A stretch of DNA of 21,578 bases. Source: Caulochytrium protostelioides. Lineage: Eukaryota > Chytridiomycota > Caulochytriomycetes > Caulochytriales > Caulochytriaceae. Under the pieces are notes generated by a model. That model was not told where the DNA came from. It was given only the letters and a program-made list of their open reading frames with translations, and ran no database searches. Every line of letters begins with the position of its first letter. Within the stretch, counting starts at the first letter, position 1. Below are positions 1-7,953 of this stretch, in pieces. The translations under genes and the position numbers were made by a program. The DNA lies in assembly GCA_003615045.1 (NCBI GenBank), contig ML014364.1:1-21578 (forward strand). Reading direction: 5' to 3'.

Positions 1-591
1 CTCGATCACACGTGGAAGCGTGAAGGGGTCCGTGGCGCACGATCCCCTTCCACACGGAAAGGGACCGAACCGGATCGAATCGGATGGAAACGGGGGGACC
101 CTGGCGTGCATGTGGTGCCCCTCGCCGGGCATCGAACCTACCAGCCAACCGGCGCTCCTTTCGAAACCACAACCCTCGCTTCTTGAGTCATCTGCGTAAC
201 ACGCGGCTGGTCAATCATGAGAAAGCAGCCCCGAATTCTCTCCATTCGGGGTCACTGTCGGCTGCTGCAATGCATGGGAACGGAGCTTTGCGGCTCAGCA
301 TTGTGGCGCCGGTGCATCGTTTGTATACCAGCATCCGCCGTTTGCGTACCGACGAAGATGTTTGAGGGTCTCGAGCTATCGATACCACCCATACAATCGA
401 TGTATTGATGAACTGGAGGACCGGTCTCCATCGGCAGGAACCGGCCTCATTCACGCACATCCCTCGGGGTCGCGTCCGTCGAGCTTCATATCGTTTATCC
501 TTCATCCTTCATATTACATAAGCCATCGATCCACACCGCGCATGGGCGGGTAGCGCGTTGCTCAGAGGGGATGCGTCCATATCGTTCTGGT
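1..591. other. Left-edge intergenic stretch, no gene recognised
   Basis: I see no recognisable protein or RNA gene here. Several short open frames of 60-100 codons overlap on both strands and none reads like a known domain. Base composition is less GC-rich than in the DDB1-to-YME1 part of the window. The stretch lies downstream of the SH3BGRL-like gene (minus strand) and could contain its 3' UTR, or the end of a gene that lies off the left edge. Confidence 0.5.
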
Positions 592-1408
592 TCATGCGGC
601 AGCCTTTTCGGCCAGACCCAGCAGCTGTGGGACCTCGCCGACTTCGTTAGCGTCCTCCAGTTGTTCAATAAACTAGTGGCACACATGAAAAGAAATCAAA
701 CCAAATCCTAGGAATCCAGCATGAGTGTTATGGCATCGGATATGCTGCGTGATTTTGAAAATACCCACCCATGACACGGGACGTGACGATATGAAATCAA
801 TCAGGATACTTACCGCTTTGAATTGGCCGTCAACGAAAATCTGCGGCAACGCGTTGGACTGACTCGTCGTGAGCATGTAATTCTTGGCGTCCCTATTGCA
901 GGACGATTGACACCCACACAACCAAGTCGGGATCAGGATTAAGGGTCAGCATCCAAGAAGACGATCAGTATCCATCCAAGACGAGCACGTCTCATCAGCA
1001 TTTCGTGGTTAGCATCCATGGGAACACCGGACTTACTCATCGGCTGCCACATCCACTGTGCTGAATGCGATTTTTCGGCCGGTCAGAATGTCCTGCGCGC
1101 GGCGCTGTGCTTTGTTAACCTGTGGACAACAACCCACATATGGGACCACATCCGATTCACCATTCAGCAGAGGCATCCCAAAGAAAAACGTTGGAGGCGG
1201 TGGTGAGTATGAAGCAGCGTCGCCTTCAGCGTCGCGTCCGTCGCCATCATCCAAGACCATGGATCAGCCACCGTGGGCGTGGCCGATGTCGTCCACGGAC
1301 GGTGGCGTACGGCTCGTCGCGGGGAGATGGACCGACGAGGGCCGCCGGCGTCAACGTTACCAGCGTGTTGCCAGCCACAGAAGACAGATAGATCATGACC
1401 TCACCCAT
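592..1408 (-). CDS. SH3BGRL: SH3BGRL-like thioredoxin-fold protein, four exons
   Basis: The spliced product is 96 residues. Exons are 1408-1361, 1119-1037, 892-814 and 672-592, with introns of 241, 144 and 141 nt. Donors are GTAACG, GTAAGT and GTAAGT; acceptors are CAG, TAG and TAG. All junctions keep frame: exon 1 ends on a codon boundary, a Glu codon is split by intron 2, and intron 3 falls between codons. The protein begins MGEVMIYLSSVAGNTL and continues VNKAQRRAQDIL, matching the first strand and helix of SH3BGRL proteins. Then come IAFSTVDVAADE and the family's ALPQIFVDGQF block (about residues 60-70), followed by a terminal helix ending AEKAAA. The family has a glutaredoxin/thioredoxin fold but lacks the CxxC active site, and none is visible here, so a redox enzyme role is unlikely; its molecular role is poorly defined. 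The gene diverges from DDB1. The exon model rests on splice motifs and family alignment from memory. Confidence 0.85.
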
Positions 1409-1888
1409 GGTGATCGGCGGGCAGCGAGGCAGGATGAGGGGCGGGGAGCGAGGCGGGACGAAAGGCAGGCAGCGGGATGATCGGCGTGGTCGTGGTCGCG
1501 GTCGCGGCAATCGATGCGCGGGATCCAGAAAGCCTTGGAGCGACGCGCGTCTGGAACGGCCGACGGGCATGCCGTCTAAGATGTGCAGCGAGGGACGCGT
1601 GAGAGGCATCCTATGGAGACCGGCGGCTGAGGCTCGGCTCATGTGCACGCTGCGGCGGCCGTCGCTCTCCAGATCGGCTGCGAGCCCCGCCGCCGCCGCC
1701 GCCGCGGCATTCGCATGGCGTCCGAGGAGGCGGCACGCGTCAGGCCGCCGCCAACATGGGCTGGGGCCGTGCGGCGGCTGGAGCGGGGCCGGGCCGCGAG
1801 CGCGGTGGGCGCGGCCGGCGCCACGGGCCGAGGCCGCGTCGGCGACGCCGACGGCCGGCTCAGGGGTCCGTGGCGCGGCTGTCCATGT

Positions 1889-1945
1889 CGATGGCGATGG
1901 CGATGGCGACGTCGACGTCCATGGCGTTGGCGATGGCGATGGCGC
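1889..1945. repeat. Imperfect GATGGC hexanucleotide repeat
   Basis: Units of gatggc recur with variants gacgtc and gttggc across about 57 bases. The repeat lies in the DDB1 upstream region. Such hexamers keep all three frames open and explain the Asp-Gly and Met-Ala runs in the shadow translations. Confidence 0.8.
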
Positions 1946-2165
1946 CGCCGCCGCCGCTCATCTCCCCGACACCACGTGGCATGCCGCGACGCTCGGCCAC
2001 GCGACCCAAAGCGAGGCCGTCGCGATCAGCGTCCCGGCCGTCGCGGCGGGTGGCCGCTCGGAGGCCGACGACCCGGCGAAGGCGGCGGCCATGATGCGAG
2101 CCCCTCGCCGCTGACGTGCCGACTCCGGACCCTTGACCCGCGCCGACCCGACGTCTGCTCCAGGA

Positions 2166-2192
2166 CTGCGTCTGCGTCTGCGTCTGCATCTG
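2166..2192. repeat. CTGCGT hexanucleotide repeat
   Basis: Three ctgcgt units plus one ctgcat variant run in tandem about 75 bases before the DDB1 start codon, probably in its 5' leader or promoter. Confidence 0.8.
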
Positions 2193-2225
2193 TGGCGCCG
2201 CCGCACCCGCCGCACCCGCGATCCT

Positions 2226-2227
<2 letters not shown>

Positions 2228-2258
<31 letters not shown>
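2228..2258. repeat. CCG trinucleotide tract just before DDB1 start
   Basis: About ten CCG units end six bases before the DDB1 ATG. In the DDB1 frame they would encode poly-Ala upstream of the chosen start. Because family homology begins at the ATG at 2265, I treat the tract as 5' leader sequence rather than coding. Confidence 0.75.
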
Positions 2259-2264
2259 CGCAGG

Positions 2265-5200
2265 ATGGTCGGGCCGACGTACCATATCAAGACGGTGCGG
2301 CCGTCGACGGCCGTCGCGCACGCCGTGACCGGCTGCTTTCTGGCGCCGGCGCCGGCGCGGCCCAACCTGATCACGACCGACGGCACCGCCGTCCATATCT
2401 GGCGCGACGATGGCGCGGCGCTGGCCGCCGTCCACCGCTTCGCGGTCCACGGGCGCATCACGACGCTCGCAGTGGTCCCCGCCGTCGAGGCCGACGCCGC
2501 CGACGCCGACTCGGCGGCCCACACGGATCGGCTCTGGATCGTCACCGAGCAGCAGCACATGGCGCTCGTGTCGTGGGACGCCGTCGACGCCGCCGTCCGT
2601 ACCGACGTCCATCTCGACATGCGGCAGTACGTCGGCCGGCCCGCCGAGACCGGGCCCGTCGGCCTCGTCGACCCCAGCCGCCAGTGCCTGGCGCTGCACC
2701 TGACCCAGGGAGCGCTCCGGGTCATCCCCATTCTGCAGCACAGCGGCGCCAAGCAGGCCTGGGTCATGAAGATGATGGGCAGCGCCGGTGGCGGCGCCGG
2801 CGACTCACGGCGCGGCGGCAGCAGCCACGCCGCGGCCGCCGCGGCGGCGCCGGCGCCGGGGATGGCGGTACGTCGACGGGCAGCGGCCTTCGCCGCCGGC
2901 CGCGCCGCACCGCACCGCCTCCCACTCGGCTCGAATTTCTCGCTGCGCCTCGAGGAGCTGCGCATCCTGTCGCTCGTCTTTCTTGAGGTCAATCCCCCGC
3001 CCGCACCCGCATCCACGACTGCCGCTGCGACAGCAGCAACGGCGGCGGCGGCACGGACGAGCGCCAGAACCGCTGCCGCCGCACCCCTCGCGCTGCCAAC
3101 GATCGCCATGCTGCATTGGGAGGGCAAAGAAACCAAGATCGTCAAGTCGTACAGCATCGCCCTGCACGACCGCGAATTCGTCCTTGGACCGCTGGCCTCG
3201 CAGTTGGTGCATCCTGACGCCCAGTTTCTCATTCCCGTGCGCCATGCGCTCGGCGGCGGCGTCCTCGTCGTCAGCGAGCGCGCTGTCGTGCTGGTCCAGC
3301 CGGCGGCGGCGGCGGTGGTGGCGACGACGACGGCGGGGGGGACACCCCGCGCCGCCGGCCGTCGCGGCGGCGGCCCGACCGTCTGGAGTGGCGGCGCGGC
3401 GGGCAGCGGTGCCGCGGCCGGACCGTCGCCGGCCAACCACACCGTGTCCGTGATGCTGCAGGATCCGACAATCATCAAGGCATGGACTTGCGTCGATCCG
3501 GACCACGGCGCACGGTTCCTGCTGTCGGACTACCGCGGCCTCTGCTACCTGCTGGTGCTGCTCCCCGGCATTGCGGGTGCGCCCGTCACGAGTATGCGGC
3601 TTGAGCGCCTTGGCTCGACGACTCAGGCCTCCGCGCTTGTCTACCTGGGGAGCGGCGCTGTCTTTGTCGGCTCCCAGTTCGGCGACAGTCTACTTGTCCT
3701 GCTACTGGCGCAGAAAGACCCCGTTTCGCAGCAGTACCTCCAGGTCAAGCAGGTCTGGCCGCATCTGGGCCCCATCACCGACTTCTGCCTGGTTCAGCCG
3801 GATGAGCACGACGCGGCGCGCCACGGACAAACGCAGACCCAACTCGTCGCGTGCTGTGGCGCGTATCAGGACGGCTCGCTGCGCCTGATCCGCAATGGCA
3901 TCGGGTGGCACGCTGGCGCCCATGCGGCCGTCACGGGCATCACGGGTCTATGGACGCTGCCGTATCGTGGTGCCGACGCTGATGCCGTCCATACGGTGAT
4001 CGTGGTCAGCGCCGTCGCAACAACCCATGTCTTGACGATGCACGCCGACCGCCGGATCGTCGACCGCACCGAGATGCTGCACCACGCGGTGACCGGGGCC
4101 GCGCAAGCCTCGGGTGGGTGGCTCCTGGACGAGCCGACGCGGCTGTGCGCCATGCTGGATCGACAAACGGCCGTTCAAGTCACGCCGACACGGCTCTGCG
4201 TCTTTGAGATAACGCGGCCGTCGCCATCGTCGCTCTCACACCCTACGGCACACCCTGCGGCGTCATGGCAGTGCCCTCATCGCTTGACGCTCTGGCAGCC
4301 GCCGGCCGGCGTCACCATCACGCTGGCCTCGGCCGCGGGGCTGAGCCTCGTCGTCGCGCTGAGCAACCGGGCGCTGCACCATCTCCAGTACTCGCCGGAC
4401 ACGAAGACCATCGTGTGTGTCGCGACGCGCCGGCTGGCAACCGATGTCGCCGCCGTGCATCTGTTCTATGCGGAGAACCCGGAGAAGGGCGCCGTCGGGA
4501 TGGTCGCGGTGAGCCTGTGGCCCGACGTGCTGCGCCGCCGGCCGCCACCCCCACGGTCAGGCCTCCCGGACGCTATGGAAGCGGACACGGCCCGGCTGGC
4601 CGCGAGTGACGACGATGACGACGACAGCGTCGACGACCGGTTCCGCCATCGGCTGATGGTGCTTGACTCCACGTCGCTCGATCTGATGTGCGTTGCCGCA
4701 GAGCCTGCGGAGGGGCTGGCCGTGGCGGACCATATCGGGAGCGTCCTGCTCGCCCATCCACGGCCCGAGCGGCCGCTCTGCTTGCTGGCGGCCAGCGACC
4801 ACGGCGCGGTCACCACGTTCCGAGTGGACGTGCCGCGCGGCGTGCTGACCCCCCTCAAGCGGGAAACCATCGGCTCGCGCGCCGTTCATCTGTCCCGTTT
4901 CCGTCATGGCCCGCACGCGGCGGTCTTTGCAGCCTGTGACCGCCCGACGGTGCTGTACGCCGACCCCGACGCGCCGTCGCATGACGTCTTCATGCAGAGC
5001 AGCCTCGATCTCCGCCACATCCAGTACATGGCGGTGCTGCATGACGGTGACGCGGTGTCGGCGGCGGCGGTATCATCGTCGGCGTCGTCTTCGGCATCAT
5101 CGTCGCGCTCTGCCACCGATGGTGAAATGGCGGACGGGGTAGGCCCCGGCGACAGCGCGGCCGTGTCCGCGCCCTCGTCTCGGCCTTCGCTGGTGCTCGC

Positions 5201-6479
5201 TGGCCCGGACGGGTTGTTTGTAGGCCACATGGACGACATCCAGCAGCTGCACATCCGCTCGTTCACCCTTGCTCAGATGGGCCGGCGCGTGGTGCACCAG
5301 CCCCAGTCGCGGACCCTTGGCGTGACCACCGTCGAGACCGACGATGCGGTACTGCCGCCGCCGCCAACGGCCGACGGCAGCAATGACCACGACCACGACG
5401 ACGGCCCGGGCCACGGCGTCACCACGGAGCAGTCGCGCTTCCAGGTGTTTGACGCCGAGACGCTGAATTACATGGACAGCTACGACTTTGAGCCCTCGGA
5501 GTTCGTCGAGCGCGTCGTGACGATGCCGATCCCTGCCGCGCACCGCCGCGAAGGCGGTCCGTCCGCCCTCTACGTGGTAGGCGCCGCGCAGCTACATGCG
5601 GGCGGCGCCGACGTCCGCTCCGGCCGGCTCCACTTCTTTGTCGTGGACCCCGCCACCGCCCGGCTCGTCCACCTCGATGCGTATGCTCTACCCGGCGCCC
5701 CACTCGCCCTCGCGCCCCTCACTGCCTCGGCCCTTGTCGTCGGCATCCACGCCCATGTCCGCGTGTTGACCCTTTTCACTGCAGTCCTCTCGGACGTGGC
5801 GCGCGCCGATGCCGAGCGCTCCCACGGCCCACTCGGGCCGCTGATGGCCACGCTGACCGCGTCCCTCGCGCGGTCGCCGCCACACGCTATTCATCGCGGC
5901 TACAATGCCGTCGTCTCGCTCGATGTCATTGCACACGTGGCCGCCGACGCCGCGCCTGATTCGACGTCAGATCCGTCGTCTGGTGCTCTGACACCTGTGG
6001 TGCCTGCCGACGCCGCCGACGCCACCGCATCGGACGATGCTCGGCCCAGTGCCCGCGACGGCCGTCAGACCGCGTCAGCAAGCGTCGTTGCATCGGCGGC
6101 GTTCGCCGTCACCGCGACGGACGGTCTCCGTCGCATCGTGGTCGGCGACCTCATCAAGTCGGTCACCTTCTTGCGATACGATCCTGACACCGAGACGCTC
6201 ACCGAAATCGCACGCGATCGGGATCAGCAGTGGGTCACGAACGCGGTGTTTATGGATGTGCAGAACGTTATGGTGGCGGAGCACAACCACAACTTGTTTG
6301 CCGCCAGCATCCCCCGCGAAGCGGACGACGTGGCACGGCCAGGATTCGGCGACGTGCCGCGGTCTCTCTCGCGCGATAGTTACTTCCATCTTGGTGACGC
6401 GATCAACTGCTTTGCTCGCGGGTCTCTTCTTGCTTCATCGGCATCCGCAACGGCCTCTGCAACGGCCTCTGCAACGGCG

Positions 6480-6510
<31 letters not shown>

Positions 6511-7046
6511 TCGACGACGACGAACGCGACGGGATGCTGGCCGTCTGGGATGCGCGAGACCCGATCCCGCTGCTGTTCGGGACCGTCTCGGGCATGATCG
6601 GACAGGTCCGCCGCGTCACGGGCGCGGTCGCGCCGCTGCTCTGCCAGCTCGAGCGCAACCTGGGCATCCTCGGCGCCCGCGACGCCAGCGGCCGCACCGG
6701 CCTCGCCATCGGTGGGTTCTCCCACGCCGCGTGGCGCGCCTTCCGCAACGACCGTCTCACGACGCGCCACCAGGACTTCGTTGACGGCGACCTGCTCGAC
6801 CTCTTTCTGCGACTCGCGCCCCACGATCAGCGTGCCGTGCTCCAGGGCGTTAACCTTCAGGCCAAGGGGGCGGCGACGGCGGCGACGGCGGCGACGACGA
6901 CGACCGACGACCGCGGGCACGGCGCGCCGGGCGCGCCGTGGGTCGCGCAAGAGGACGACGAGACGGACCACTACGCCCGCCCCGTGGTCATCACGACGCC
7001 GCTCGCCGATGTGATTCGGATCCTTGAAACGTGCCGCCGTGGCTAA
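2265..7046 (+). CDS. DDB1: DNA damage-binding protein 1 (CUL4 ubiquitin ligase adaptor)
   Basis: This encodes a 1593-residue DDB1, the three-propeller adaptor that links CUL4 to WD-repeat substrate receptors and works in UV-damage recognition and replication-linked proteolysis in the nucleus. Family blocks occur in order: the N-terminal propeller block GRPAETGPVGLVDP near residue 127, LRLEELRILSLVFLE near 227, GDSLL and NGIGWHAGAHAAVTGITGLW in the first half, HMDDIQQLHIRSFTL near 990, and the C-terminal CPSF_A block VGDLIKSVTFLRYDP near 1290. LFGTVSGMIGQV (about 1437), DFVDGDLLDLFLRL and an ending in DVIRILETC close the protein. Paralogues CPSF160 and SF3B3 fit these blocks less well. The start was chosen where homology begins (MVGPTYHIKTVRPSTAV); the frame is open further upstream. 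Human DDB1 is about 1140 residues; the excess here is Ala/Gly/Ser- and Asp-rich inserts between conserved blocks, notably about 165-222, 252-280, 345-390 and 1390-1420. No intron is needed. Confidence 0.95.
6447..6520 (+). repeat. 12-mer tandem repeat plus GAC tract inside DDB1
   Basis: A 12-base unit gcaacggcctct occurs nearly three times (6447-6477) and is followed by a run of GAC codons (about 6480-6520). They encode an Ala-Thr-Ser stretch and then about ten consecutive Asp residues. The insert falls between the conserved GSLL block and LFGTVSGMIG, a variable surface loop in DDB1, so it probably leaves the propeller intact. Such tracts are prone to length change. Confidence 0.85.
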
Positions 7047-7381
7047 CGGCGTCTGCACGGCGCTTGCGTGGGGGCTTGAGCTTGACATCGACAGTCCCGG
7101 AGGACCATCGTCGGTCGGACGCCATGGAGCTCCGGGGCGAAGGGCCGCCCCCCTCGCTGGCGCGAGACGTCGCCCCGACGGGGCCTAGCCGCCTGCTTCC
7201 ACACACCGTACCATATCTCACATCGCATCGCAGCCTACGATATCTTATCGCCGCGGGGCAGATGGCCGTCCATCGTGATAGGTCATGATCCATCGCATTG
7301 TACCAGAATACAGAACCCATGTGGACACGAGAAAGGCACATGGCTCGCGAGAGAGGGGGAAGAATCAATACATGATCGCGT

Positions 7382-7398
7382 TGCTAGCACCGCTAGCA
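7382..7398. repeat. Perfect 7-bp inverted repeat
   Basis: TGCTAGC and GCTAGCA are separated by three bases. It is short enough to be chance, but a second, longer one lies 50 bases further on. Confidence 0.6.
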
Positions 7399-7448
7399 GT
7401 TTGAACTGCAGCATAGCTTCGCTAATAAGAGCGATCCCCCTGAGAACG

Positions 7449-7472
7449 TCTGGATCACATCAGTGATCCAGA
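7449..7472. repeat. Perfect 10-bp inverted repeat with 4-base loop
   Basis: TCTGGATCAC (7449-7458) and GTGATCCAGA (7463-7472) are exact reverse complements around ATCA. The hairpin sits about 20 bases before the visible start of Fanzor remnant B. It could be a terminal hairpin of an element, a protein-binding palindrome, or part of an RNA; the sequence does not decide. Confidence 0.8.
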
Positions 7473-7675
7473 TCTTGGGCGCCGTATGAAGGAGCTGTGA
7501 TGCTACAAACGGCAAGTTGGTGAATAAGCGATCTCAATCCCGCGTTGAACATCCGTCGCTGCATGGCCTTGCCCGTCAGCTCGAAAGCGCTGTGCCGCAA
7601 CCGGACGATCTAAGTTGCAGCCCAAGATCGGCAAGCTCATCCGGCGATGAACTAAATGCGCTAAATGCGCTACTG

Positions 7676-7710
7676 CCTCGGTGGGGGTCCCATGGGGGGC
7701 TCCACGGAGG
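7676..7710 (+). ncRNA. Conserved 3' hairpin of Fanzor remnant B, candidate guide-scaffold RNA
   Basis: CCTCGGTGG (7676-7684) pairs with CCACGGAGG (7702-7710) at 8 of 9 positions, and an inner CCCATGGG palindrome sits in between. The same position in A and C also folds, with different bases. In TnpB/Fanzor systems the guide-scaffold RNA is made from the 3' end of the coding region and its downstream flank, which is where this lies. That it is transcribed here is inference. Confidence 0.45.
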
Positions 7711-7725
7711 GCATGGCGTGCGCGT

Positions 7726-7747
7726 TAGGTGCCAGGCCAGGCACCTA
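7726..7747. repeat. Perfect 8-bp inverted repeat in the right flank of remnant B
   Basis: TAGGTGCC (7726-7733) and GGCACCTA (7740-7747) are exact reverse complements around a six-base loop. The equivalent position in remnant A carries unrelated sequence of similar length before the shared acctatatac, so this is the variable part of the element's 3' end. Confidence 0.75.
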
Positions 7748-7953
7748 TATACACGAGCATGTACGTTAACCATATATTTAAGCCAAGTGTGAGGCTCTGG
7801 GGATCTGTACCGCACTTACATCATCATCGTCATTAACTTTGGGACCTTGGTTAGCGCCAGGAACGTAACAATTTCCGCTTCGCTCTTCTCGTTGATGTTC
7901 TCTGATTCGTCACTCGGCTCCTTCAACTCGTTCTTCATTTTGTTCTTGCGCCT

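Larger units (their letters stand above)
1409..2264. other. Divergent intergenic region between SH3BGRL-like gene and DDB1
   Basis: These 856 bases separate two divergently transcribed genes and should carry both promoters. I see no TATA-like element that I would defend. Long open frames exist on both strands (for example 1395-2114 plus), but their translations are Arg/Ala/Pro/Gly-rich, follow the trinucleotide and hexanucleotide repeats, and resemble no domain I know. An unrecognised coding exon cannot be excluded. Confidence 0.5.
7047..7493. other. Gene-free stretch between DDB1 and Fanzor remnant B
   Basis: I recognise no gene here. Composition falls from the GC-rich DDB1 sequence to a more balanced mixture from about 7200 on. 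Two perfect inverted repeats (7382-7398 and 7449-7472) lie in its right half and are listed separately. Confidence 0.6.
7494..7780 (+). mobile_element. Fanzor/TnpB-like element, 3' remnant B
   Basis: This is a decayed copy of the same sequence as remnants A (10675-11133) and C (11640-12205, opposite strand). It begins within the zinc-ribbon end of the protein (C-D-A-T-N-G-K-L-V-N). The stretch that in copy C encodes NRDLNAALNI is still recognisable as DNA but no longer reads in one frame. It then carries the shared tail (...gcaagctcatccggcgatga), the doubled aaatgcgct unit, the conserved hairpin (7676-7710), and a right flank shared only with A (acctatatac, then gagcatg). NRD-x-NAA is the RuvC-III signature of TnpB and its eukaryotic relatives, the Fanzors. 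Only the 3' end survives. Coding capacity appears lost. Confidence 0.72.

Noticed and set aside
110-210. B-box-like sequence (minus strand GGTTCGATGCC) suggesting a tRNA
   Set aside because: The T stem would pair at only three of five positions, and no matching 5' acceptor strand or anticodon arm is present.
1395-2114. 239-codon plus-strand open frame upstream of DDB1
   Set aside because: Its translation is driven by hexamer and trinucleotide repeats, it begins within the first exon of the minus-strand SH3BGRL-like gene, and it shows no domain.
1958-3478. 506-codon minus-strand open frame opposite DDB1
   Set aside because: It is the antisense shadow of a GC-rich coding region. The plus strand carries clear DDB1 homology over the same bases.
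2265-7046. Alternative identification as CPSF160 or SF3B3/Rse1
   Set aside because: These paralogues share the architecture, but the N-terminal GRP-x-ETG, LRLEELR and NGIG blocks and the C-terminal GTVSGMIG/DFVDGDL match DDB1 best.
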